Below, in pieces: positions 30,850-42,523 of a DNA stretch of 64,000 nucleotides; position 1 is the stretch's first letter; every line of letters begins with the position of its first letter. Made by a program: the position numbers and the translations under genes. The DNA is from Hypericum androsaemum (lineage: Eukaryota > Streptophyta > Magnoliopsida > Malpighiales > Hypericaceae), in NCBI GenBank assembly GCA_963995505.1, contig OZ023197.1, positions 293,001 to 357,000 on the forward strand, in the 5' to 3' direction. The notes beneath the pieces were generated by a model, which did no database searches, was not told where the DNA came from, and worked only from the letters and a program-made list of their open reading frames with translations.

Positions 30850-32140
30850 TTAGGATGAGATTATAATTTGATCCGGGAATTATTATTTTACTATTAATAT
30901 TAGGGAAGGTGATCCAAAAAATTGTTGCTCGGAAATTGACATGTTCAAGCAGAGGCGAAACCGTGTTTAATTAGCAGATTTGGTGACATGTTGAAGTAGA
31001 TACGGTGACATTATTATACGAATATAGTTGACCTCGTTTTAATTGTGTATTAATTTGGATTGTACACTTTATTTTTCTCCAGTTTTTGAAATTATCACAA
31101 CTAATTCACTATTGAGTTGCATTGTGAATTTATTTATAATTCATATATATAGCTTGTTGTTTATCGCGAATCCCTCAAATAATCCGCGACGTATTTGTCT
31201 CTTCAGATATTAATAAAAGTTAAAGAAAAAATTGTCGATAATCCTATGTTGCTTTTTTTAGGGTAAATTTTAAACAATAAGAATGTCATGTTTGAATCTT
31301 GAATCTCTAGGTACTTACAACACTTTATTATTGAGTTACAAACCTTTTTGGCCTGTAGTCATGGTAGGATTTGATCGAGATCGAACATTCAAATCTCACG
31401 TGTAATTTTTTGGTATAAAATTTGTCTATTGAAAAATATGCAAAATAAGTGTGAAAATTTTATCAATTTATTATTTTAAGATTTTAGGTTAGATACAAAA
31501 AAATTAACATGAGACCAAATCGGTTTGGGCTCTTGATGCATTGGTAAGTACAAAAGTGATATAATTAAAATTCTGGGTTAGATAGAAAATTATAATCACG
31601 TGATTCGACATAGTAGGGAAATTAGATTGCGTGGTACTTTCTCCTGGTTAATATCTTAGCAACTAATCTTCAGATTTGACGGTTCAATTAAGAAAAAGCT
31701 TTTTCTTGAAACGACGTCGCTATTCGCCACGCAAAGAGCATTTTTAGGTCATTTTACCACAGAAGTACAAAGAAGCAACCGAGAAGGTCGGGTTTTGGCA
31801 AGAGAAGAACGTGTTGCTCTTTGTTCTTCAATCCGACACGGTGAGCTTCGCGCATCAATTTAACTGGACCGTGTATCAACTATTTTTAGCTTAAAGATTA
31901 ACCCGATGTATAGTTTAAAATATGTTTCAAATTTTAACTTAGCATTCAATCAAAATGGATACCGTAGAATACTTGGTGGAGATATAACGAGTGCAACATG
32001 CATGGAGGCTGGTATACGTCGAATATCCTTGATGTTATTAAGGATTAGTAAATACGTACGCCCGACGCGAATGCTGTTCTATTTCAAAATCTGCAAAACA
32101 AATCGTTCAATAATTTTCTTTTTTAAGCTGTACAAAAAAT
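30850..32140. other. Intergenic, no gene seen
   Basis: AT-rich sequence. A frame from 31906 runs into the minisatellite and has no recognisable content. Confidence 0.45.
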
Positions 32141-32144
32141 TAAA

Positions 32145-32760
32145 AAAAAATGGGTCCGGGGTTCCGGGAGTCGGTGTGCGTGGTCGATTGGGGGGTCCGG
32201 AGTCGGGGAGTCAGGGGTCTGGCTGTCCAGTGGTCCGGTGGTACGGGAGTTCGGGGTTGGGGGTCCGGTGGTCCAGAATTTGGGATTCCGGGGCCTGGCG
32301 GTCAATTGGTCCGAGGGTCTGGTGGTCCGGGGGTCTGGTGGTTTGGGAGTTCGGGGGTCAGGTGGTCCAGGGGGTCCATGGCCCGGTGGTCCGGGGGTCT
32401 GGTGGTTTGGTGAGTCCGGCGGTTCGGGGGTCCGACAGTCCGGTGGTCCAGGGATTCCAGGGTCTGTGGTTCGGGTCCATGGCCCAGGGGTCGGGGTCCA
32501 TGGTTCGGGGTCCCGGGTCTGGAGCCTGGTGGTCCGGGGGTTTGGCGATCTGGTGGGCCAGGGGTCCGGGAGACTTGGTGGTCTTCGTGGTCCGGGGTTT
32601 GGGGTCCGTGGTCCGGTGGGCCGGGGGCCTGGGGTCTCAGTGGTCCGGGGTCCGAGGGTTCGGGGTCGGTGATCCCGACGTCTCAAAGGTCCGGGGGTCT
32701 GCGGCCCAATTTTCGTGGTCGGGGGGTCCGAGTCCAGAGGTATAGTGGTTCGGGGTTTGA
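32145..32760. repeat. G-rich degenerate minisatellite, GGTCCGGGGGTCTGGTGG type
   Basis: About 600 bp of variants of GTCCGG(T/G)GGT and GGGGTCTGGTGGT in units of about 9-18 bp. G-runs lie on the plus strand. All six frames stay open because the unit length is a multiple of three; these frames (Gly/Val/Arg- or Pro-rich) are not genes. It is preceded by an A-run and followed by TTTGGGTTTTCAGTTTTGGG and an inverted pair TAACACC/GGGTGTTA (about 32860-32890). Confidence 0.85.
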
Positions 32761-32889
32761 GGTTGGGGTTTTTAGGTTTGGGTTTTCAGTTTTGGGTTTG
32801 GAATTGGAATTGGGTTGAAGGCTTTAATGTTTAAAGGTAATTTTGACATTTTTGAGTGTAACACCAAACTACCTAAAAAGGGTGTTATA

Positions 32890-33267
32890 GGATAAAATGA
32901 AGTGATTGAGATGCAATTTTAAGTGGCCCTTGCGGGCCGATTTGGATATGATTCTTCGTTGTTATTCGAGATGTGTCGTATCTTAGGTGGTCGAGATAGG
33001 AGACATATTCTAGGCTATACATTTTTGGAGTTGCAAGTTGTATCTTTACTTCTGGCATTCATAGTATAACCCTATTATTTAGAGTAATACATTTTCAAAA
33101 CAATATTTAACTTACATTGAAACAATGTTAGACTGCCTATAATTAAAGTCTTGGCTTTTATAATTAATACAAGTTTGTTTCATTCCGACAGTTGCATTTT
33201 TTCAACGGAACTGAAAATATAATATATACCAACATTAGAACATTAGATTAGACAATACACAACAATC
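32890..33267. other. Intergenic and 3' UTR
   Basis: No gene is seen. It probably holds the 3' end of the minus-strand gene that follows. Confidence 0.4.
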
Positions 33268-33741
33268 TTATCTCATAGCTGCAAATATTACCCATTTAGC
33301 CAACTCCCAGAATTGGTAAACAAACACCATCCCACTAGTTACCATCATCATAAAGAGAAGAGCAACAATCCCAAGTGCAAAACTAGGCCTCGTGCTCATA
33401 AGAAATATCTGCAAGTTGGCCACAGCATCGCACACATCGGACCCATATCTCCCACCACGGTAGTACTCCTTCTCCCATTGCATCCACCCCGCAGAGACCT
33501 CCTCCTTCCTCTCCGCCTCCTCGATCTCGTGGATGCGCCTTCGCAGGACAACCATGGCTTCGTCCACTGATGAATTGCCCTCGAAGTAGTCGCGATCGTG
33601 CCCGTGATGATCCCTTGCCGAAGCTGAGATCATGAGGAGATAAGCCCTTGATCTTCTGTTTGCCTGAAATGAGTTGGTGTTGCTCTTCCTAATTGGAAGT
33701 CGCAATGGCAACCGGAGGAGTTGGAGAGATGCTGCTTCCAT
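33268..33741 (-). CDS. Paralogous small plant membrane protein
   Basis: 157 residues. The frame opens at 33801, but the Met at 33741 is chosen: a TATA box (TATAAAC, 33775-33781 minus) lies between the two candidate starts. The N-terminus (MEAASLQLLRLPLRLPIRKS) is Arg/Leu-rich and could be a targeting sequence. The core VDEAMVVLRRRIHEIEEAER, WMQWEKEYYRGG, VCDAVANLQIFLMSTRPSFA matches the neighbour at 30308-30790. A membrane helix follows (LGIVALLFMMMVTSGMVFVY). Tandem duplication of one gene is the simplest origin. Function unknown. Confidence 0.72.
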   Translation of the reverse strand: MEAASLQLLRLPLRLPIRKSNTNSFQANRRSRAYLLMISASARDHHGHDRDYFEGNSSVDEAMVVLRRRIHEIEEAERKEEVSAGWMQWEKEYYRGGRYGSDVCDAVANLQIFLMSTRPSFALGIVALLFMMMVTSGMVFVYQFWELAKWVIFAAMR

Positions 33742-33801
33742 TTGATCTTTGTGTTGGAGACACCCGAGTGGCGCGTTTATATGGACGAAGAGTTGTTCCA
33801 C

Positions 33802-35540
33802 CTTAACAAAAAATTTTGAGTCCGACCCAATTCAAATTTGCATTAGATGTCTCGGACATAGGATGATTTTGACCTAAAACTGCTCTGAAAAGAATATTTG
33901 GGTTGGCTGAAAATGGAGGAGTGCAAGGATGAATATCAACTAGTTGAAGCTAGAAAGGAAGCCTAATGGTGACGTGGAACTAACAATCGAAAGTTGTTGC
34001 GATTGTTTTTAGTGTAGTTTCTTTCGTGACTCTATTTGTAGGAGTCATAGGATAGGGAGATTTACTATATTTATATATAGGAATATCAAATTGATAGGGT
34101 AGCTTTTAATTAGTTAAGCGCGTTAGGGGATATAATGCGTTGGATTTCGAAGAAGATGAGGTATAATAGTTGTGTATTTGGTTATTTTTGTATCATATGA
34201 TATTCGAATTTTTATATCATCTAGTATTTAAATATTTATTGTATTGATTAATCCAAATTTAAAATAATATTCCAAAACCTAACATGTCAGTTTTTTTATA
34301 GAAGTCGTGTCAATTGATCCTAATTTAAGAATATGACTCTATTAAATAGTAGCAAAAATTTCGAATTTAAATCAGCTGTGGCCGTGTGGGGTAGCTTTTA
34401 ATTTAGTTAAGCGCGTAGGGGATATGATGCGTTGGATTTCGAAGAAGGTGAGATGTAATAGTTGCGTTTCGTAATTGGTTGGCTTAGGAAAGTTTCCTCG
34501 TGCATTAGGGGAGGCTGTTTTTTCAAGAAATTATATGTATTTACTAATAAGACCGTAATAACTGAAAAAATCATTATATAAAATATGGTCTAACAGAAAT
34601 TCAAAAAAAATTATACTTTTGGTAGTATCTTCAAGAAATAATTAAATTTAACGAGAAGAGCCTTAGTTGATTTGTAACGTTATCAAGTTGCGGCGGCGAC
34701 GCTACTTTTAGATTCTTGTAACTGCCTTTTTGATTTGGGGGGTTTGGAGAAACTTGTAAGCTAAGCGACTTAACGTAGACATGTGGCTTATAATTTTTTA
34801 TAGTTATTTTAAAATCCCATTTTTTATACCAATTATACATTGTTTTGGAACTTTTTGTCATTTTATACAGCATTAAATTCTTTAAAAACAAGTATAGTTC
34901 AAATTATGATCTCAAATTTAAATTAATTAATCTAATAAATATTTCAATATCGAGTAGCTTGGAACTCTAGAAATAACCAAATTGTATTTTTTTTATAGAA
35001 AATTGTATTATATATTGGCAACGTTGCTAATCGATAAAGTACTAATATAAACTTCACCCTAAAGTTTATTAATCTGGGAATTTAATTTTCATGCAAGTAT
35101 TAGATACCATGTATAATGAATCTCCTGTCATTTTCAAGGAACTCTCACATGTCCATTAATTGACTTCTCTCGTCTGAATTATGGGGATATCATATTATAT
35201 AATAATAATATATTAAGAAAACTTCATATGATATATAACACCGAAAGAGATCAAGATAATAAAAGGAAAATAAAAGAAAGCTTCAAATTTGAGGAAATGT
35301 AAATTCGTTATTCAGTCCATGTGCATGTATTGACTTTGTCACCAATGCTTAAATTGCTTAATATTTAATTAGCGACGACGAAATAACATTTTCATATTAA
35401 TTAATCCTAATCAATTATATCGACATGATGTTTTCAAAAAAAATTATTTTTCAATTTGATTGATAGATCAAATAGTATCCGTCTAGAAGAAACCGTCCTC
35501 GAGACTAATAAGAAAAACTCAAGGCATTTAAGTTTAAACT
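33802..35540. other. Intergenic, no gene seen
   Basis: AT-rich. It contains a duplicated segment (see 34099-34470) but no convincing gene. Confidence 0.5.
34099..34470. repeat. Direct duplication of about 85 bp
   Basis: GGGTAGCTTTTAATTAGTTA then AGCGCGTTAGGGGATATAAT, GCGTTGGATTTCGAAGAAG (34099-34160) recurs with few changes at 34390-34450. About 210 bp of different sequence lies between. Confidence 0.75.
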
Positions 35541-36004
35541 ATAGTTTTAAAATACGGATTTTAGTACGACCCAAAAATTTGTCATTTTTCATTTTTTCTA
35601 GTCCGACCGGTCAAACCACCAGTCATACCGAAAGTTTTTTATTTAAAATATATTATTTTTATAGTATTCAATTATAAATAGTAGGGACTATTTTATATTT
35701 TTTCCCTTCCCCACCCACTTACCTACCCAAGTTTTATTAAAATTATTTTATTTTAAACATCACTTACCAAATTCAACTTAAAAAAAGCATAACACAAAAA
35801 ATTGAACCAAATCAGGTAAATTTCGAACCAAATTGGGTAAGTTTTGATCGAACCGACAATTTCCGGTCAAAACGAGGCTGAAACCCACCCAGTCCGACCT
35901 AAAAATGGACGGTTCGACCGGAGCCCATGTTTGACCCTAAAACGAGCCGATATAGAGGACAATTCGTGATCTGACCGGTCGGACTATGTTTTTAAAAAAT
36001 TATG
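35541..36004. mobile_element. MULE-type MITE, second family member
   Basis: 464 bp flanked by a perfect 9-bp duplication GTTTAAACT (35532-35540 and 36005-36013). Ends are inverted and AT-rich (ATAGTTTTAAAA; TTTTTAAAAAATTATG). Subterminal GTCCGACCGGTCAAACC and GACCGGTCGGAC match the element at 3474-4071. Confidence 0.75.
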
Positions 36005-36311
36005 GTTTAAACTGTGTTTGAACCGGTTCAAACCGAACCAGATTAGTTGACAACCGCAACGTTGTTGTGTGTTTGCTCGAAAAGTCGACGAATTCTGATA
36101 TACACAGAACATGTCCTCAGTGTCCCGATGCCATTACAAGAGCTACATTGGAGCAAGTGTTTCCTAAAACGCTTGCAGCGGCAGGTATATGGAGCTGGAT
36201 GAGACGTACCTTGTTTGTGCATAATCCCATCTCCTTTTTACTTGTCACCTGTACGAGACAAACCGATAAATGATGGTTCGTCTAAGAATGATCCCCTTAA
36301 TCCCCAAATGA

Positions 36312-39300
36312 CTACAAACCTTCTAAGATAAACGGACGAATCTCGTCAACGGTAGGTGAATCGAGCAGCTCGTTTGGTTTGTCTTGGGTCGGGGAAGGAG
36401 GATCGAGTTGCTGAAGCTGGTCAGGTTCCGAGGGCTCGAACTGTATAGCATGGTGGGTATGTGCAAGAGCTGGAGGCACAAGTTGCTGGTATTTTGGCTT
36501 GTTTCTTTCAAGAAGAACGCAAGTTGTGCAATACCAGAACAGTAGAATTCTGCTCTGAGCTATTACCGTATCCTTGATCTGACCTCCTCCAAAAGACAGT
36601 CGCTCGAGTGCCTGAAATGGAGAAAACGAATGCGGAAATGAAAGTCCAGAATACGAATATTCAAATGCTGATTCGTGTCAGCTTCGGGTTCTAGCTGAGT
36701 GAGTATAGGATGAGATTACCTGTTCCCCAGTTTCAACGTCAAAAGGATTTTGACGATCAAAACAAAGCCCTCTAAACTCGTTCATGCACAGCCCTTGGAA
36801 AGCCCTAACAGAAGGATAAGAAGTAAGAACTGGTGCACTCAGGACAGACAAAAATTGCAATCTTCCAAACCAAAGGAAAAATGAAATGGAAGTTACCATC
36901 GTATCAGAGAAACACGAGGAATCCATCGGAAGATTATTGGTGTGTTATCGGAATTGACATAGTAGCCACCAAAAACAATAAACACTGTCATAAGGGACGG
37001 TCCTACAGCCATTGCAGCTTCAGTAGTAGGAACCATAGCCCCAACTGTAAGACCCATTGCAGATGCAGCAAAAGATTCAGCTGTCACAATTCCACAGAAC
37101 TTGCCAAACCTAGAACAGGAAAGCCTTCAATCAGTACTTTTTAGTTGTCGTTATTGGGAAAAACTTGTAATTCCTCCGTGTTAAAAGCTAAACAACTTAT
37201 CTAATTAGTTTCAATGGCTCAAAAGGTAACTTGAGGAGCAGTTAACTTCGCCAGAAGGTTCTAAGATATGTACTTGAGTTATAAATGCGGAAACAATTAA
37301 AGAAACAGCATAAAATAAATACCATTCTTAAGCCAAAGCTTGCCTCTTGTAAAAAAAAAACTGGACATTACAACATTCTCATTGGCCCCAATATGTGGAC
37401 TATGAAACTATACCTGGACAAGTTCGGATGCAGACGAGCCATAGGGTAAACGACAGCACCAAATAATAATGGAAATGCTGCTCCAACAGGAACTTCAGCT
37501 ATCAATTTAGACAGTAGGTAGGGTCCCAATGCATACGATCCTTTTGCACGTTCTCGATCTACAATTGCACGTTCCTTGGGAAAGACTCCAACAGTTTTGG
37601 TAAGAGCAGCCATTGCCGTGTTTATTGCTGCAACCTGAGGACGTATGACCAAACAAAAAAGGGACAGTCCTCTTCAGCAAAATAAAAAATACGGCATTCA
37701 AATAGTTGGACTATCGCAAGCTTCGAGGGGATCAACGTGAAAGTTGCACGGATTACAGGAATAACATAGCTACCTGAAGTAGTCCCATCCTATCTTGTAT
37801 TGATGACTGAGATCTTCCCATCCTCCAAAATACTGATCCAAATATGATAGCCGATGCGATAGACATTCTTGCTCGAACTTTGTTTGTTGGGCCATCCCGA
37901 GAAGCCTAGTGAATCATGTAGAGTGACCAAGTCAGCAAAAGAAGAATTTCATTACCAAAAAAAAGGAGATTTTATATCAGTTCCTCTGCATACTTTTCCG
38001 CCTGTAAATTTATCTTAAGGGACTATGCAGGATAAAGCTGTACTTTAGGTTAATCTATTAATTCATTGTAAGTAAGTCATCAGCTAGTATCAGTCAATCT
38101 TGATTTTAAAAGACAGATATTCCTGCTAGGTATAATGCATCTTCTTCATCCTACAAATAACATAAACAATGAAACAAGTAAACACTTGAAACATAAACAC
38201 TAACCTGCATCCATGCCCGCTTTAAGAGCAACCAAAATTGCCTCCACCATGGCCCCTTCCTCTGCACCACAATTTTCTTTTTGAAATTGAAGCCATCTTT
38301 TGAGCTCTCTCTCGTGATAAGTGGAGTTGCATAAAGAGTACGTGTTAACTGTTGTGAAAATGATTCCACGAGAGCATCTATCCTTTTCCTAGAAGAGTAT
38401 ACACTTTCAGCAGAAGTGTAATCAATGGATATGAGATCCGCCAAAAATTCGGCAGGATTTACATGATCTGGGCAAAGATACCTGTTGAATCACAGTCCAA
38501 GGATTGAAAATCAAACAGCGACTAAGCACGGACAAAGACAAAATTGTAATGTGATGTCCAAAACATACATTGAGAGTGAAATCCAAGAATGCTGAATAAG
38601 CAGAAAGCAAAACAAAGATGGCTAAAGTAGCAAAGGAATATGGCTAACCCAAATTTTGAGAAGTATGCTAATGCTTCATCATGCGCAGGACCAGCATAAA
38701 TGAGTGAACCCTCTGATAGCAGCACAATGTCGTCAAACTTAATATAAACTGAACTTCTAGGCTGATGTATCGAACAAATAACAGTATGGCCATCTTCTGC
38801 AAGCTGTCTGAGAGTTTCCATCACTCTCTCAGCCTGGAAAGCATCAAGACCTAAAAAGACAACATCTCAGAAGATCGCATACAATACTTTTCAATGGACC
38901 AGTATATCACAAGTAAGGACCCAAATTAGGAAACTTACAAGTCTAAGGCAAGAAAAGCACACTGTAAACCAACAAACTTCACCTTAGTATTTTACAAGGG
39001 GTCTTATATGGCTTCTCCTTGAAAGCTGGCATGTCTCGCATGCCATGCTTTGGAGAAGAAATGCACAGCCTATCAAAACGTGCAAAAGACTCACTTTTGG
39101 ATCCAATGACTTCTAATTATGATTTGGCATACTGCTGATTCATTGCACTATTTTGGATTGTCAATGTAAGACCGCAAGGCAAAGTTTAGATCCCAGACTA
39201 CAGATTATATCGAACAGAAGTACTAGATGAGAATGAAACAACTAGAACTTTGCAGTCACTCACTCTTCTTTAGACACTCTTTACTATTTTCAGCATTATC

Positions 39301-40753
39301 CATCTGAAGTTATTGTGACATAAAAAAACCTAGACCTTTATCTCCCACAAACCCATTGCACAAAAGAGCTATGCATCTCGGCTTGACCTTTTTTGTTGAA
39401 TAATTGTACATAAATGAGCAAGAGAGGGAATTTGCATCACATGTTTGAGAAGACATTCCAAATGAAAATTAACAACATAATGAAATTATCTATAGATACA
39501 ACTTCCAAGAGGCAAAAGGGCATGAATCTCTTGCATACCGGTGGTAGGTTCATCAGCAAATATGACAGATGGACTGGCAATAAGTTCGCATGCCAGTGAT
39601 AGACGTTTCTTCTCACCACCACTTATGCCCCGAACTTTTGCATCACCAACAATCGTATCAGCACAACTGACCTTTAAGGTAGATAATCAGAGATTAAAAT
39701 CAAACCACAAGACAGCCCTCGAGAGCAACTCGAGTAATTGAGGGTCAATTCTCAGACAAGTGGCTTGAGAGAGCGTAAAACCAACAAGTTCATACAAACA
39801 TATAAACGTTTAAGCTGATTGGATTCAGAAACAAGGAAACAAGCTTGTGAAGCAGTTTTCTCTTACCAAGCCCAACTTGAACAACAGACCATTCACATAT
39901 TCATCCCTATCTTCCACTTTAGACAGCTGGGGAAGCTGAAGCTCCGCGGCAAGAGAGAGCGTTTCCCTCACTGTAAGCTGCGAGAAGAAGAGATCCTCCT
40001 GTCGCACAAATGCAAATCTGAAACAGCAAACACGAGACTCAACCAACAAATCTTGACCTCGTAAACACATCAACAGAACACGAATACAAAATCGTCTGGA
40101 GAACACGGAACTGAATAAACATTAAACTACGAGGCACCATCGAGAAATTTTCCATAAAGAAATTTGCCACGTGGACACTAAAGTTGGAGCTAACATTAAC
40201 ATGCACGGCATTTTGGTAACTTACTTATAGCCGGCGGCGCCCTTGGAACCGAGCCTAACGCCGTTAACCTCCAGCAAGCCGGACAAGCTGAGGCGGGGGG
40301 ACGCCGTCAGCTGGCCCGCGAGGACGTTAAGTAACGTCGTCTTCCCCGACCCCGACGGCCCCATAATCGCCAGCAACCGCCCCGGCCTCGCTTCCCCGCT
40401 CACCTCATTTAGCAAGAACCTCACCTAATAGACAGACCATGCAGTGTGTCAAAATTACCAAAAAGGACAAACTCAGATTCCCCGACCACCGATGATGAAC
40501 TCACGGATTTCGAGGACTTGTCGGAGAGCGCGCAGCTGATGCTCCTCCACCGGATAGTCACCGGGACTACGCTCCCGGCGGCCGGAGCCGCGTCGATTCC
40601 GTCGTCCTCCTCTTCGGAGACAGGGAGGGCGGGGCCTGGGCCGGAGAAGAGGCGGAGGAGGAGGGCGACGGCGGCGGCCGCCACCACCTGGCCGATCCTG
40701 CTCCCGCCGAAGCTCACCACCTGTCCCACCGCTTTCCCGCCAAAACGCACCAT
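36312..40753 (-). CDS. ABCG7: ABC transporter G family member 7 (WBC half transporter)
   Basis: Eleven coding exons on the minus strand: 40753-40505, 40424-40225, 40017-39867, 39671-39539, 38850-38649, 38481-38205, 37905-37774, 37634-37414, 37109-36897, 36804-36720, 36611-36312. They sum to 2163 nt, or 720 residues, with GT-AG introns and no frame break. The nucleotide-binding domain comes first: Walker [10 protein letters not shown] (about 105-113), signature ISGGEKKR (216-223), Walker [12 protein letters not shown] (235-245), then the ICSIHQP H-loop. A C-terminal ABC2 membrane domain follows ([80 protein letters not shown]). The order and wording fit ABCG7. Substrate unknown; half transporters act as dimers. 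The Met at 40753 (MVRFGGK) is preferred to the one at 40765. The long Pro/Gln-rich tail after KPKYQQL is longer than I expect. Confidence 0.95.
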
Positions 40754-40769
40754 TATTCCCTTCACTTCG

Positions 40770-42120
40770 TAACCGCAACGGCGAGACGATGTCGTTTAGT
40801 TCGCAAGCAAGTGAAGTGGGAAAGGCTGCACACACTTTTTTTTTCCTTTTATCTTTGGAAGTGGCGTTTGTTTGGTCCTCCTGGTTGTTACGTCGTCGTT
40901 TTCGGGGCTCTGCGATTTTCACTTTGTCCCGGTCGAGGATTTTAAGACGCGTGTACAATGGAAAGGATAAGATTTTTTTGAGCTGGACTTGTGTTTAGGT
41001 TGGGCCAGGTTTGTGCTTTGGGCCCTTACTTTGGACTTCTTTTAACAACTCGTTAGGGATTGATTAGTTCTGAGAATTTGTTTAAAAAATGGAAAATAGA
41101 ATTTCATTTCTCAAAGTTTGGGTGGTTTGTTCAGAACTTAACATGAATCGGATTCTATGACCTGGAATTATAATGTGGTTTGATATTGTGTCAATTGTTA
41201 TTTTTGCTCGATCTCGTTTCATCGCGGTGAAGTTAAACTCTGTGCAAATTTTAACAGGTTACATCTTATTTGAGAAAGCAAATTAACATTACCACATTTT
41301 TAATTGCGAGTATAGTAGATTTTTTTTATACATTGAAATCTACCAATTCATTAATTTAAATCTTGGTTTGAGATGCCCAGCTAAACAAGTGCCAAATCTG
41401 TTATCAGTTGTCACATTTATCGTGCTCCATAAGTTACACAGTCTTAAAGCAAGCCCATACGTTACGGTTTCTTCTTTTTTAGAAAGTAAGGAAGTCCATA
41501 CGTTATACTTGTTTATAATTCGGTATGAATTTCGTATCAAATGTGAAATGTTACCCATCTATTGTCACGTTTATTGTTCCATTTAATTCGAAACCTTACT
41601 TTGTCATGCTCTATATAGGAGAGGTGACTCTTCAAATAAAATTAACTGAAGTTTTTTATAATTCAGTTAGCTACAGTGGATTCGTTCACGCTAGCCGTTT
41701 TTCTTTCTTGTTGTCGGCGGTAAGATTTTTTATAGAAGTTGTGGCTGCAACTTCATACGTGTCTATATGAGAATCAGTGGGTGCATGTGTCTCCCCATAA
41801 TTACCTAGCCTATGAGCTTGCATGGCGAGGTTTAGGTATTGTGTGAGTTTCTCTCGAGTACTCATTGTAGGCTAAGCTCAGAATAAATGTAGGTTGCCTC
41901 TCGACTACTAAACTCGTGGGTTTAGCATGTAGATGTATGGTTTTCTGTTTTGGGTTTTTTGAAATTTTTTTCCACCTTTCTTTTCTTTTTCTTGATATAA
42001 TAATAAGAGGTACTGGCTATTTATTAAAAAATTACGGTGGATTTGTTAGATTTTTTAATATAAAAATAAAGAGTATACCAACTCTTTTAAATCATCCAAA
42101 TACTTATCAAACATGTGAAA
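40770..42120. other. Upstream of ABCG7, no other gene seen
   Basis: The first 200 bp is the ABCG7 promoter side and leader. The rest is AT-rich without convincing genes on either strand. Confidence 0.5.
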
Positions 42121-42129
42121 ATCGAGATG

Positions 42130-42380
42130 ATCAAAGAAAAAGGAAATGACTTGCTTTGAGATAGCATCGGCAATGGGATTGCCCTCCCTCTTGTATCTTC
42201 CAATCCCGATCTAGGAGCTCTCGTGCTAGTTGGACAGGACTTTAGCGGGTGATCACTCACAATATCTCAGCCAACATAAAGTATGACGAGAGAAGAATCG
42301 ACTTCGACAAGTAGTTGTGAAAAAGAGCAGTCTAATGCAAGCTCAATCCCCAAAATGAATGTCCAAAGCTCGGCAACAAG
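42130..42380 (-). pseudogene. LINE RNase H fragment
   Basis: On the minus strand 42376-42270 reads AELWTFILGIELALD then QLLVEVDSSLVI, the conserved core of the plant LINE RNase H domain. It runs into a stop soon after. It is cut by, or abuts, the hAT element at about 42525. Confidence 0.6.
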
Positions 42381-42523
42381 AACTATACAAATATCAATAC
42401 CCTTCATGAATCTATGCTTCTCGAATTTATTATATTTCATCTTGCTTAACTTGAATTATTTATTACTTGTAAAATTAACCGCAGACATCAGAAGCGTATA
42501 TCAATTATTGAAAAGTCTATAGC

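Noticed and set aside
32123..32745. Pro-rich (minus) and Gly/Val-rich (plus) proteins of 144-279 codons
   Set aside because: Translation of the G-rich minisatellite in all frames; no start context or non-repeat domain.
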